Shown one piece after another: positions 38,647 to 48,387 of a DNA stretch of 64,000 nucleotides (position 1 is its first letter; every line of letters begins with the position of its first letter). A program made the translations under genes and the position numbers. Origin of the DNA: CAUZFZ01 sp963579025 (GTDB taxonomy: Bacteria; Planctomycetota; Planctomycetia; Planctomycetales; Planctomycetaceae). Where the stretch lies: the NCBI GenBank assembly GCA_963579025.1, contig CAUZFZ010000039.1, positions 5,236-69,235 on the forward strand, given 5' to 3'. The notes below the pieces were generated by a model that saw nothing but the letters and a program-made list of their open reading frames with translations, ran no database searches and had not been told where the DNA came from.

Positions 38647-39672
38647 ATGAAGGCCTCACTTCTCACGTACGTCGTTACCGCAGTGGTCCTGATGCCTGCT
38701 CTCACGCCGACAGCACATGCTGGCGACGAATTTCAGCGACAATTGTGGATCACCAACGCCTACGGGGACGACGTCCAGATTTATGAAGTCGGTACATGGA
38801 AGCTCGTGCGGCAACTGAAAGTCGGGCTGAACCCGCACGGCATTTCCGCGACTGCGGACGGGCGGACGGTTCATATCGCTATCGAGAACTTCCGCGGTCC
38901 CGACGGCGAACTGATCTGGATCGACGCATTGACTGGCGAGATCACCGGTCGGATCAAGGTCGGGCCTCGTCCTAACGAGAACGAATGCACTCCCGACGGA
39001 CGATTCATCTACGTGCCTTGCGCCGACGAGCACTGGTGGGTCGTTGACGGCAAGACAAAGAAGGTCATCACGCGAATCGAGACGGGTGGTCGGCCGCACA
39101 ACACGGTCAATTCACCGGACGGAAAGCGGATGTACCTCTCGCCACTGGGTAGTCCGAAACGAGTGACGATCGTGGACGTGACGGACAATCATCGAGTGAT
39201 CGATGAGATCCCATTCGACAACATCACTCGTCCGCCGTCGATCAGCAGCGACGAAAAGTTCTTCTTCCAGAACATTGACGGACTGCTCGGATTTCAGGTC
39301 GCCGACATTGCCGCTCGGAAGGTGATTCGGACGGTCCGACACACCGTGGCCGACGGTCTTGAAGAGAAGAAGAGCCGATGTCATGGCTTGGGTGTCCGCC
39401 CGGACCAGAAGGAGATCTGGTCATGCAACGTGGAGCATCACACCGTCCACATTCATGAGTTGAGCGGCGACTATCGCCAGACGCAAATGGTCACGTTGCC
39501 CGGTCGCGTCTATTGGGTCTGCTTCAGTCCGGACAGCCGATACGCATTCGTCAGCGTCCGCGACAAGAGCCAGATTGCCGTCATCGATTGCGAGTCGAAA
39601 GAGATCGTCAAACTGCTGCCGGCCGGACGCGAACCGAAGCGCACTCAAGTGATCGACGTCCCCTTGAAGTAA
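38647..39672 (+). CDS. YVTN-family beta-propeller protein, secreted
   Basis: A 341-residue seven-blade propeller with a signal peptide (MKASLLTYVVTAVVLMPAL, cleavage near the AHA site at about 25). Blades repeat the YVTN/lactonase pattern: QLWITNAYGDDVQIYEVGTW, HGISATADGRTVHIA, NENECTPDGRFIYVP, PHNTVNSPDGKRMYL, YWVCFSPDSRYAFVSV. A short KxRCHG segment (KKSRCHGLGV) is unusual. It is probably a periplasmic binding or scaffold protein; no lactonase catalytic Glu/His set could be assigned. It stands alone on the + strand. Confidence 0.87.
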   Translation: MKASLLTYVVTAVVLMPALTPTAHAGDEFQRQLWITNAYGDDVQIYEVGTWKLVRQLKVGLNPHGISATADGRTVHIAIENFRGPDGELIWIDALTGEITGRIKVGPRPNENECTPDGRFIYVPCADEHWWVVDGKTKKVITRIETGGRPHNTVNSPDGKRMYLSPLGSPKRVTIVDVTDNHRVIDEIPFDNITRPPSISSDEKFFFQNIDGLLGFQVADIAARKVIRTVRHTVADGLEEKKSRCHGLGVRPDQKEIWSCNVEHHTVHIHELSGDYRQTQMVTLPGRVYWVCFSPDSRYAFVSVRDKSQIAVIDCESKEIVKLLPAGREPKRTQVIDVPLK

Positions 39673-39741
39673 TAATCCTTAAGGATTCACGCCACCGGGC
39701 CACGGCTGACGCCTGCCGAGGCTGTGCACTGGTCCCGAGCG

Positions 39742-39864
39742 GAGCCGTAGGCGGATTTCTCCGAAATCCGCTGCCCTGGACCGGGGAGGACTGAGCGGCA
39801 TTCGATGTGCCGGCAGGTTGCGTTGTCGTCTGGTCCCGATTTCGGAGAAATCGGGCTACGGCTC
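39742..39864. repeat. Pair of inverted 30-bp elements with internal ATTTCTCCGAAAT palindrome
   Basis: Copy 1 (39742-39771, GAGCCGTAGGCGGATTTCTC...) and copy 2 (39835-39864, reading the other way) match over about 26 of 30 bases when one is reverse-complemented. Each copy is itself nearly palindromic around GGATTTCTCCGAAATCC or CGATTTCGGAGAAATCG. They fill most of the 221-bp gap between the YVTN gene and the hydrolase stop. Confidence 0.8.
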
Positions 39865-39893
39865 GGTGGCGGGACAATTCATCGGGCCGACTT

Positions 39894-42119
39894 TCAGCTT
39901 TGATCAATGATAAAGCGAGCCGCAATGTCGGGTTCCTGATCAGTCGGCCCTCTGGAGTGACTGAGTTTTCCGAGGCCTTTTCCGAAACCGTACGCGGACC
40001 GCACCAGCTTCGGTGTCTGCGGCCCATCGTTCAGCAAGTGCAGTGGCGTTGGTGCGCACAGCGCCAGAATCGCGGGCACGTCACCGTATTTGACGGCTCC
40101 GGGCAACAGGTTGACGTCACGGATGTCCGTGATTGAGCCGAAGCGGAAACCACCGGTGCTGACGTGCAGAGTGTCGACCACTCCCGGTGCAACGGCGCAG
40201 GCCGCTGCGGCCTGGACGCCCGTTGTGTCGAGTCCAACCAGATGGCTCCGTTGCGGCTCCGACTCGTGATTCTTCACGAACGACATCACCGTCAGAATGT
40301 CGTGCACGCGTTGTGAAAACAGCGGGTGGTTATAGCCCAGAGTGTAACCTGCAAACTCCCGCGGATTCGGAACCTTGCGTGACTGCGTCAGTGGCTTGCC
40401 GTCTTTGAGGAATTCACCCGTATACAACGGGTCGATCGAGGCCACTGCGTAACCCTTGCGGACGAGCATGGCGATTGGTGTGGTCAGACTGCCGTCCGCA
40501 TTGAACAGCGCCGACTTGCCCTGACCACTCAGCCAGATCACGACTTCCTTGTTCCAGTCCTTGGGATACAGGAACGCGGTTGGCAGCTGTTCTCCGTGTT
40601 TCTTCAGATTCAGGAACGCGGTGTATTCAAAGAAACCGTCGCGTTCCGTTTCCGACAGACGCTTGTATTCAATCTCGTCCGCGTCCGGCAGGCCGCGGCC
40701 GATCATGACTTCAAACGCGCCGCCGACAACTCTGCGGAATTTTGATCGTGACTTCTCATCCGTCGGGATGAGCGCGGCAATTGGCTGCTGAGACAGCTCG
40801 TCGAGCGCTCGCAACGCGTCAACTTCGTGATCGTCGTCAAGTACCGGAGCCGGATGGTCGTCGTTAAATACCGTCGCTTCTTCTTTGGACAGCGGCTTGA
40901 AATCAGATTCCGTGATCTTTTCGTATTCGAGCTTCAGATGCCGGTTGAAGAAGTCGTACATCATCGTGCGGCTTTGGAAGTTGTAGTTGTGTGGGAAATC
41001 GAAATGCTTCGCCTCGACGTTTTCCGGAACGCCCAGCATGTCGAAGTGCAGCTTCAGCTCCGGCAATCCCTTGGTCTCAATTTCCACGGTCCAGTCATTG
41101 GCCCCACTCATTGCTATCGGTCGCGGAGCGGTCAGTGCTGCGATTTCGATGTTTCCCGTGTTAACTCGCAGGTACGTGGCATTTTCGCAGGTACATCCGC
41201 CCTGCATCGCCGTCGACACCATGACCGCGGGAAACGCCGCGGTGACTCGTTCGTCCAGAGCTGCCAGCATGAATGTCTGCGTGCCACCGCCGCTGGCGCC
41301 AGTAATTCCAATTCGATCTGCATCAACGTCCGGCAGACTGGTAAGCCAATCCAGTGCGCGGATGGAATTCCAGGTTTGAATCCCCAACGCATTGATCAGC
41401 CGCAGTTCCGACTGGGCGCTGAACATACCCCAGCGTTCGGGTGTACTCAGGTCCGGGCGCTGTTTGGCGAAGCGATGAATGAGCTGGTAACTCAGCGAGC
41501 CCCCGTCCGCATATCCCTGCATGTCGTAGAGAAACACGATGCAACCCATACGGGCCAACTGAACGCATCGAGCTTGCAGCGGGTGTCGCCCTCCGGCCTC
41601 AAACTTCTCGGCCCCGGCTGTGATCTCCTGCTTGACCTTCGTTTCGCCCCAGTCATGGAAACGCCCCTGCGACCAGTGGCCGTGCGGGCATAGGATGACC
41701 GGGTGTTTCTGATCCGCTTTGCCTCCTTGAGGCCGATACAGACTACCCGTGACATACAGGCCTGGGCTCGATTCAAAATAGACTCGATCGACCGTATGTG
41801 TATCACGCTCGACGCGTCCGTGGACTGTGGCCTGCACCGGCGGCTGCGGCGGCATGGGCCACAACCCACAAGCCACCAGCAACTGGCGTTTGACGTATTC
41901 TTTTCGTTTGGCCCACTCTGCGGGCGACGAACTCGGGCTGAATGGGAAGTAACCATTCAGGTCTTTCAGCGGGCCCAGCCGGGGATCATCCGGCAGGCTT
42001 CCCTGCGGCGTGGCGCGCGGAACATCGGCATCTGCCAATCGGGCGCCGAGGCCAATCGCCGCTGTGGAAACAGCCACTCTCTGTAATGCGTCACGGCGGG
42101 TCAGGGCGTTGGGATTCAT
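39894..42119 (-). CDS. Tat-exported tandem alpha/beta-hydrolase (acetyl xylan esterase-like)
   Basis: A 741-residue protein starting with a twin-arginine signal (LTRRDALQRVAVSTAAIGLG). The first hydrolase domain (about 70-400) shows VILCPHGHWSQGRF for the oxyanion region and the nucleophile elbow ITGASGGGTQTFM, with HFDFPHNYN as a possible catalytic His loop. A second hydrolase-like domain (about 450-741) carries VVIWLSGQGKSALF and, at the elbow position, LVGLDTTGVQAAA, where the Ser is replaced. The family resembles planctomycete acetyl xylan esterase or dienelactone-hydrolase proteins for algal polysaccharide or ester breakdown. It lies downstream of the MmgE/PrpD gene on the same strand. 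Confidence 0.85.
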   Translation of the reverse strand: MNPNALTRRDALQRVAVSTAAIGLGARLADADVPRATPQGSLPDDPRLGPLKDLNGYFPFSPSSSPAEWAKRKEYVKRQLLVACGLWPMPPQPPVQATVHGRVERDTHTVDRVYFESSPGLYVTGSLYRPQGGKADQKHPVILCPHGHWSQGRFHDWGETKVKQEITAGAEKFEAGGRHPLQARCVQLARMGCIVFLYDMQGYADGGSLSYQLIHRFAKQRPDLSTPERWGMFSAQSELRLINALGIQTWNSIRALDWLTSLPDVDADRIGITGASGGGTQTFMLAALDERVTAAFPAVMVSTAMQGGCTCENATYLRVNTGNIEIAALTAPRPIAMSGANDWTVEIETKGLPELKLHFDMLGVPENVEAKHFDFPHNYNFQSRTMMYDFFNRHLKLEYEKITESDFKPLSKEEATVFNDDHPAPVLDDDHEVDALRALDELSQQPIAALIPTDEKSRSKFRRVVGGAFEVMIGRGLPDADEIEYKRLSETERDGFFEYTAFLNLKKHGEQLPTAFLYPKDWNKEVVIWLSGQGKSALFNADGSLTTPIAMLVRKGYAVASIDPLYTGEFLKDGKPLTQSRKVPNPREFAGYTLGYNHPLFSQRVHDILTVMSFVKNHESEPQRSHLVGLDTTGVQAAAACAVAPGVVDTLHVSTGGFRFGSITDIRDVNLLPGAVKYGDVPAILALCAPTPLHLLNDGPQTPKLVRSAYGFGKGLGKLSHSRGPTDQEPDIAARFIIDQS

Positions 42120-42284
42120 CGTTGGCTCCGGAAGCTGAATGGAGGTTCCTGGCTGCGGAACAGGCGGCGGCTTGTCATGTGCGTCCGCCGTTGTATGGGT
42201 CTCTCGACCGTTCAATCAACTGATAGGGCCGGGTACGTCGTGACCTGCAATTCACGGGCGCAGCACATCGCCTGCTCGCGAAGT

Positions 42285-43730
42285 TCACGAGTTCGTTTTC
42301 AGAGTCAGGTTGACGAACTCTTGAACCGGCAGCCGATCGAGTCTGTCTGGATCGTCAATTGACTCTGCCAACGTCTGGACTGCCGCGTCGCTCAGGCAGG
42401 TGCTGGCATTCTGTCGAAACTTGGCCATCAGTTGCGGGCGTGCTTCGTCGCGTCTGCGACGGTGCCCGAGCGGGTATTCCACCGCGATACGCCCCGTCGA
42501 CGAGCCGTCGTCGAACCATACCTGCACGGCATTCGCGATCGATCGTTTGTCCGCATTGAGATAGTCGCGTGAGTAGGCGGGCTCCTCAACAACCTCCATC
42601 CGGTCACGCAGGTCGTCGATGCGCGGATCGGCGGCGGTTTCGTCTTCATAGTGATCCGCAGTGAGAGTCCCGTGAATCAGTGCGATCGCGACCATGTACT
42701 GCAGGCAGTGGTCCCGATCGGCCGGGTTCTGAAGCGGCCCATTCTTGGCGATGATGCGAACGGCTGGTTCCTGCGTTTCGATGCGGATTCGCTCGACCTG
42801 ATCAAGTCGGTCTTTCACGAGAGGGTGTAGCTGCAGGGCCGCTTCGACCGCAGTCTGTCCATGGAACTCGGCAGGAAACGACACTTTGAACAGCACGTTT
42901 TCCATCACGTAACTGCCCAGCGGCCGGTTCAGCCTGATGGCCTGACCGTCGAACAGGTGTTTCTCGAATCCCCAGTCCGAGTCTGTCAGTGGAGTGGCAT
43001 AACCAGGCTCACCGGCCATCGTCCACAACGCGAGTCGAACGGCGCGACTGGTTGCATCACCTGCCGCCCAGCTCTTGCGCGAACCCGTGTTCGGAGCATG
43101 CCTGTAAGTTCGCAAGGCCCCACCGTCGAGCCATGCGTGACTCACCGCGTCCGCAATCTGCTCCTGTGAGCCACCGACCAGCTTCGTTGTCACGGCCGTC
43201 GAGGCAATGCGCACCAGCAACACGTGATCAAGACCAACTCGGTTAAAAGCATTCTCCAGCGCCAGCACACCCTGAATTTCATAGGCCTGAATCATCGCCG
43301 TGAGCACATCATGCATAGTCAGCGAGGGCAGGCCTTGCCGCGCCTGCTGACGACTGTGCCAGTCAGCCGTCATCAGAATCGCGCCGAGATTGTCAGACGG
43401 ATGTCCCCACTCGGCGGCGAGCCATGTGTCGTTGTAATCCAGCCAGCGGATCATCGTCCCGAAGTTAAACGCGGCCTGAACGGGATCCAGCTCGAAGTCC
43501 GTCCCCGGCACGCGGGCACCACCGACCAGCGTTGCACCAGGCACGACCGGACCCAGCAGCTTTCTACATTCCGCGAAGTTCAGCGACAGAAACGCGCACC
43601 CCAGACTGTCCAGCAGACACAAACGAGCCGTGTCGTATGCCGCGGGCTGCCCGATCTCGCCCGCTGCGTACTCAGCGATTTGCCGGATGATCTCGTCTGG
43701 TTTCGAACGGTCATGCTGTGCGAAGGTCAT
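42285..43730 (-). CDS. MmgE/PrpD family protein (2-methylcitrate dehydratase-like)
   Basis: A 481-residue MmgE/PrpD member with AGGAG before the ATG. Signatures are ARLCLLDSLGCAFLSLNFAE, FNFGTMIRWLDYNDTWLAAE followed by WGHPSDNLGAIL, and AFNRVGLDHVLLVRIASTA. The family includes 2-methylcitrate and cis-aconitate-like dehydratases or isomerases. No methylcitrate synthase or lyase is nearby. It begins 21 bp after the DUF1501 gene, so it may be part of a transcript with the PSD1/DUF1501 pair. Confidence 0.9.
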   Translation of the reverse strand: MTFAQHDRSKPDEIIRQIAEYAAGEIGQPAAYDTARLCLLDSLGCAFLSLNFAECRKLLGPVVPGATLVGGARVPGTDFELDPVQAAFNFGTMIRWLDYNDTWLAAEWGHPSDNLGAILMTADWHSRQQARQGLPSLTMHDVLTAMIQAYEIQGVLALENAFNRVGLDHVLLVRIASTAVTTKLVGGSQEQIADAVSHAWLDGGALRTYRHAPNTGSRKSWAAGDATSRAVRLALWTMAGEPGYATPLTDSDWGFEKHLFDGQAIRLNRPLGSYVMENVLFKVSFPAEFHGQTAVEAALQLHPLVKDRLDQVERIRIETQEPAVRIIAKNGPLQNPADRDHCLQYMVAIALIHGTLTADHYEDETAADPRIDDLRDRMEVVEEPAYSRDYLNADKRSIANAVQVWFDDGSSTGRIAVEYPLGHRRRRDEARPQLMAKFRQNASTCLSDAAVQTLAESIDDPDRLDRLPVQEFVNLTLKTNS

Positions 43731-43751
43731 CTGGCTCCTGATTCGGCCGTG

Positions 43752-45188
43752 TTAGTCGCGTGGATCGTCGCTGTCCTGAGTTGAGGCAGTGTCGAGCAGA
43801 TCGGGAACGAGCTGAGCTTTTGTGATCGCGACGTCGGTCAGACTGCCGGGCCGTCCGTCGTGTGGCCAGGTCAGCCGCCGATGATCTAATCCCAGGGCGT
43901 GCAGCAATGTCGCGTGAAGATCGTGGACGGTGACGACGTCCTGGACGGCTTTGTATCCGAAATCGTCCGTGCTTCCGTGGCAATAGCCACGTTTGAAACC
44001 ACCACCCGACAACCACAACGAGTTCGCGTGTCGATTGTGGTCGCGGCCGTCCTTTCCTTGAGAAATCGGCAGGCGCCCGAATTCGCCACCCCACATCACG
44101 ATCGTGCGATCCAGCAGGCCACGCTGTTTGAGATCCTTGACCAGCGCGGCGCCGGGTTGATCAACCCTCGCACAGTTCTTTCGCAATCCCGCGGCGTTGT
44201 TGCTGTGTGTATCCCATGGCTGTCCCTTCAGGAACAGTTGCACGAATCGCACACCCCGTTCGATCAGACGCCGGGCGATCAGACATCGTGTGCCGTATTC
44301 GGCGGTCGTCGGAGTGTCCAGACCGTACAACTGCCGGGTTGCTTTTGTTTCCTGGGACAGGTCGAGCAATTCAGGCACTGCAGTCTGCATCCTGGCCGCG
44401 ACTTCGAAGTTCGAGATGCGGGCCGACAGTTCCGCGTCGCCCGGGTATTGCCGCAGGTGATCCTCATTCAATGCTCGCAACAGCTTGCGCTGGCGGCGAC
44501 GGGCACCGGGCGGCACATCGGCGGGGGTCGACAGATTGGGCACGGGCGATGAGCCGGATCGAAACACAGTGCCTTGAAATCGAGCAGGCAGCCAGCCGGA
44601 AGTCCAGTTGCGAACATTGTCCACGGGCATACCACCAGGGTCAGTCAAAACGACGTAGGCCGGCAGGTTCTGGTTGACCGCTCCCAGCCCGTACGTCACC
44701 CATGAGCCCCATGTCGGATAACCAGCCTCGAACTTGCCACTGTGGATCAGTCGCAACGCCGATTCGTGGTCGACCGATTCGGTCGAAACGCTGCGCACCA
44801 GTGTGATGTCATCGGCGATCGTGCCGGTATGTGGCAGAACTTCGCTGAGCGAAATGGCTGCGTCGCCGTATGGCCGAAAGCGAAACGGTGAACCGAGGAT
44901 CTTCCCCGCCTGATTGGGAAAATGGATATCCAGATCACCCTCGTAAGCCTGTCCATGACGCCTGGTCAACTCAGTCTTCTCGTCGAACAGGTCCATCTGG
45001 CTGGGGCCTCCGTGCTGAAAGAGGCAGATCACAGCGTCGGCGCTCGGCGATTCGTGCGGCGCCGGTTCGGTCGGCGCTCCGTTCGCTTCAGACTGCAGCA
45101 GATGTGCAAGAGCCGCGGTCCCCAGCAGCCCGGTCGTGTGTCCCAGGAAAGCACGGCGATTGTTCAGGAATTGCGAATCATGCGGCAT
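43752..45188 (-). CDS. DUF1501 (sulfatase-like) Tat-exported protein
   Basis: A 478-residue DUF1501 protein with a twin-arginine signal (NNRRAFLGHTTGLLG). Family marks include VICLFQHGGPSQMDLFDEKT, GSWVTYGLGAVNQNLPAYVV, QLFLKGQPWDTHSNN and TIVMWGGEFGRLPISQGKDGRDH. DUF1501 proteins have an alkaline-phosphatase/sulfatase-like fold and are almost always encoded next to a DUF1549/DUF1553 protein in planctomycetes, as here (20 bp downstream of it). The pair is thought to act on sulfated or otherwise complex polysaccharides; substrate unknown. GGAG precedes the ATG. Confidence 0.95.
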   Translation of the reverse strand: MPHDSQFLNNRRAFLGHTTGLLGTAALAHLLQSEANGAPTEPAPHESPSADAVICLFQHGGPSQMDLFDEKTELTRRHGQAYEGDLDIHFPNQAGKILGSPFRFRPYGDAAISLSEVLPHTGTIADDITLVRSVSTESVDHESALRLIHSGKFEAGYPTWGSWVTYGLGAVNQNLPAYVVLTDPGGMPVDNVRNWTSGWLPARFQGTVFRSGSSPVPNLSTPADVPPGARRRQRKLLRALNEDHLRQYPGDAELSARISNFEVAARMQTAVPELLDLSQETKATRQLYGLDTPTTAEYGTRCLIARRLIERGVRFVQLFLKGQPWDTHSNNAAGLRKNCARVDQPGAALVKDLKQRGLLDRTIVMWGGEFGRLPISQGKDGRDHNRHANSLWLSGGGFKRGYCHGSTDDFGYKAVQDVVTVHDLHATLLHALGLDHRRLTWPHDGRPGSLTDVAITKAQLVPDLLDTASTQDSDDPRD

Positions 45189-45208
45189 AGTGAACTCCGA
45201 CGAAGTCG

Positions 45209-48200
45209 CTATTCAACATACAGGAAGGCGTTGCCGGCCAGGAGCATCTGGCACAAGTCGATTCGTGCCTGATCGGCCGCGTCGGCAGCATCCGGATACT
45301 CGCTCGGCTGCGTTTCCAGAAATTCGAGTGAGGCGGAACGTTCGGCCGGACGTGCCTCGCGGGCAAGTGTCATCACAAAAGCATTCCTCACAAACTCCGT
45401 GTTCCCCATTTCTTCGTGCGCTCCGATTCGAGCGGCCAGTGCCCGAGCCCGGTCACGAATGAATGGTGAATTCAACAGATTCAATGATTGCAGTGGGACG
45501 GTCGTTCGCGGACGTCCGGTGCAACTGGCGACGATCGATGGTGCGTCGAACATCTGCAGCATGTCGGCAATCTGAGTCCTTCGCTGCTGCAGATAGACGC
45601 TGCGACGAAGTGCACCGTCAGCGACCGGCTTCACGACGACGCGTCCGTCCGTCGCAAATTCTGTGGGGATGTAGGGTCCGAACATGCGGACATCCAGTTC
45701 GCCACTGACAGCCAGCATCGCATCACGCAACGCTTCGGCATCCAGACGACGCATGGGATATCGCCACAGCAGTTGGTTGTCCGGATCAATGGCTTGCGCG
45801 TGGGCATCAAGCGCGCTTCGCTGCCGATAGACGGCTGATGTCAGAATCAACCGATGCAGTGCTTGAGGGTTCCAGTCATTGCTCTCGAGTTGCCCGGCCA
45901 GATAGTCGAGTAAATCGGGATGCGTCGGTGCAGCACCCGAATAGCCGACGTTTTCGGGTGTCGCGACGATGCCACGACCAAAGTGATATTGCCACCAGCG
46001 ATTCACTGTCACTCGCGCAAGGACTCCCGCAGCGCGAGAAGCTGGCCTGGTCAGCCAGCGGGCGAAAGCCAGTCGCCGACCCGTGCTCGTCGTCAGGTCA
46101 TGCGATAGACCATCAAGACTGACCGGGTTGCTGCGTTCACCCAGCACATGTGGAGCAGCGGCCGGGACGGAGTCACCCGGCAGTTTGTGCTCGCCACGGA
46201 CCAGCAAAGGGACTGGCGGAATTTCGGCCGAGTAATCCGCAACCAGCGCCAATCGACCGGGTTCCTGAGGTCGCGCCGCCTTCAGCCGGGCCACGTCGGC
46301 TTCGAACTTCACGCGTTCCTGTTCAATCTTTCTACGGATGTCCGCCACTCGATCCGGCGAAGTTCCCGGATTCACTTCGCTGCGTTCGATCAGGACGTTG
46401 TCGACCGCAAAGCTGCGTCCGCAGCAGTATTCGAAGCCGAACCCTCCATCAGGCAGGTCGGCCGCCGAAAGAGTCACTGCTTTCGGTTCGAGGATGCCGT
46501 CAACCACCTGCGCGATTTCGAAATTCCCCTCGCCTGCGTTTGTGACGCGTACTCCGTAGTTGTGACCCGGCTCGTATCCACTGCTTCCGATCCTGCCTCG
46601 CGACTGGCTGTCGCTACCAGGGTAGTCGACGTGAATGGCCGCTCCGCCCGCTTTGTTGCCGTCAACCAGCACGTTGCCACCAGCCAGACCGCGCGCATCA
46701 TTGAAATCTCGTAACGATATGAAATAGCCCACGTACGGCGCCGGAGTTCCGTGAGCTTCGAGGTCGAACGTGGCCTGAATCCACGCGCCTTTCGCGGGGG
46801 GCGTCCAGTCGTACGATTTGACAGTGCAACAGGCACGGTCCCCGCTCGCTCCCGATTCGATGATGGTCAAACGGCCGGTGTTGACCACCGCTGCCGGTGC
46901 CTTCGCCGAGTCGATGTTCACAGCAGGGCGACCAGCCGGTGCCGCATCACTCGGAGCAGTATTGCTCCACGTTCCTGCCAGCTTGCGAGCATCTCCGTCA
47001 AAGTCGTCGAAGAAAACGGTCTCGGCCGGTTCGCGATTATCACGGAGCCATTTGCGGAATGCACCGCGCCGGGCGGCGATCGCTTCGGTCACTCGTCGCG
47101 TCTCACTTTGCCAACTGGCCAACTCCTCGGCGGATGCTGCACGGATCATGCGTTTTTTTGGTTTGATCCACTTCGAGACGTTGAATGCCGGGTAAATGAC
47201 CGCCTGCAACTGGTAGTAATCGCGTTGCGTAAACGGTTCAAATTTGTGGTCGTGACAGCGGGCGCAACCAACAGTCATCCCCAACAGCGACGAACCGATG
47301 ATCTCGAGCGTCCCTTCCAGTGCCGCGTATTTGTCGCGACGGACTTCGTCCGGGTTGCCGTCGCTGCTGTCAGTGCCGTCCGGGCTGTTGCGAAGAAAAT
47401 GGGCCGCTTCCAGAAGCGGGATCATCTCGCCGAGGACTTCAACACCGGCCTCATAACGAGCCATTTCGTCGCCAGCTAACTGCTCTCGAATGAATACGTC
47501 CCAGGGTTTGTTGGCGTTCAACGCTCGGATCACATAATCCCGGTAACGAAACGCGTACGGCCGGTCCGTGTCTGCGCCGAAGTAGCCGTTACTGTCCGCG
47601 TAGCCGGCAGCATCGAGCCAGTACTTTCCCCAGCGTTCACCGAACCGGGGCGAGTCGAGATATCGATCAACCATCCGCTCGTAGGCATTGTCCTGCTCGT
47701 CATTCAGGAAAGTCCTGCGTTCTTCGGGTGTTGGCGGTATGCCAGTCAGGTCGAGGCTGACACGACGAATCAGTGTGTCGCGATCTGCTGTGGGGCCGAT
47801 CGACAACCCGACGTTCTCCAGTCGCGACTGAACGAACTGGTCAATCGGCGTGCGAACTCGGGATACGTCCGCAGGCGACGGCAGCGGCCTGGCTCGCAGC
47901 TTCTGAAACGCCCAGTGCTCGTCACCATCGGGCTTCAAAGAAACTCGCGCGGGCAAACCTGGCGAGCCTGCCAGGATCCATCGCCGCAGCTTGTCTTTTG
48001 CTTCGGCGGGCAGCGGCGCATCGACGGGCATCTCATCCGACACCACTCGCTGCCACAGCAGACTCTTCTCGATCGAGCCTGGACTGATCGCCACGCCCTT
48101 CTTTCCCCCGCGCCGTATTCCAGGCGGCGTCGCCAGATTCAATCCCGCCTCGCGTTTCGACGGACCGTGACACGCGACGCAATGCTGCTTCAGCAACGGC

Positions 48201-48328
48201 ATGATCTCTGACTGGAACCCAACGTCAGGCAATTCATCAGCCTGACCGACGGCTGCACCGAGCAGCGTGATGGCCACCACGCGACACAGGTTCCACGTCT
48301 GTGCTTTCTTTTCAGTTTCGCGATGCAT
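45209..48328 (-). CDS. PSCyt1-DUF1549-DUF1553 protein (planctomycete cytochrome family)
   Basis: A 1039-residue exported protein. After a signal peptide comes a cytochrome c-like PSCyt1 domain with one heme motif (QHCVACHGPSKREAG), then DUF1549 (FVQSRLENVGLSIGPTADRD; RVSLDLTGIPPTPEE; RFGERWGKYWLDAAGYADSN), and C-terminal DUF1553 (WWQYHFGRGIVATPENVGYS; LLWRYPMRRLDAEALRDAML). Between them, residues about 440-640 form an extra lectin-like domain (DDFDGDARKLAGTWSN ... GYFISLRDFNDARGL ... EYCCGRSFAVDNV) resembling a LamG/concanavalin fold. It heads the likely transcript with the DUF1501 gene. Confidence 0.95.
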   Translation of the reverse strand: MHRETEKKAQTWNLCRVVAITLLGAAVGQADELPDVGFQSEIMPLLKQHCVACHGPSKREAGLNLATPPGIRRGGKKGVAISPGSIEKSLLWQRVVSDEMPVDAPLPAEAKDKLRRWILAGSPGLPARVSLKPDGDEHWAFQKLRARPLPSPADVSRVRTPIDQFVQSRLENVGLSIGPTADRDTLIRRVSLDLTGIPPTPEERRTFLNDEQDNAYERMVDRYLDSPRFGERWGKYWLDAAGYADSNGYFGADTDRPYAFRYRDYVIRALNANKPWDVFIREQLAGDEMARYEAGVEVLGEMIPLLEAAHFLRNSPDGTDSSDGNPDEVRRDKYAALEGTLEIIGSSLLGMTVGCARCHDHKFEPFTQRDYYQLQAVIYPAFNVSKWIKPKKRMIRAASAEELASWQSETRRVTEAIAARRGAFRKWLRDNREPAETVFFDDFDGDARKLAGTWSNTAPSDAAPAGRPAVNIDSAKAPAAVVNTGRLTIIESGASGDRACCTVKSYDWTPPAKGAWIQATFDLEAHGTPAPYVGYFISLRDFNDARGLAGGNVLVDGNKAGGAAIHVDYPGSDSQSRGRIGSSGYEPGHNYGVRVTNAGEGNFEIAQVVDGILEPKAVTLSAADLPDGGFGFEYCCGRSFAVDNVLIERSEVNPGTSPDRVADIRRKIEQERVKFEADVARLKAARPQEPGRLALVADYSAEIPPVPLLVRGEHKLPGDSVPAAAPHVLGERSNPVSLDGLSHDLTTSTGRRLAFARWLTRPASRAAGVLARVTVNRWWQYHFGRGIVATPENVGYSGAAPTHPDLLDYLAGQLESNDWNPQALHRLILTSAVYRQRSALDAHAQAIDPDNQLLWRYPMRRLDAEALRDAMLAVSGELDVRMFGPYIPTEFATDGRVVVKPVADGALRRSVYLQQRRTQIADMLQMFDAPSIVASCTGRPRTTVPLQSLNLLNSPFIRDRARALAARIGAHEEMGNTEFVRNAFVMTLAREARPAERSASLEFLETQPSEYPDAADAADQARIDLCQMLLAGNAFLYVE

Positions 48329-48387
48329 CTTGAGTCACTCCGTCGCCGGTCCCGACATGGACGTATCGGAAACATCCCCACTGCCAA

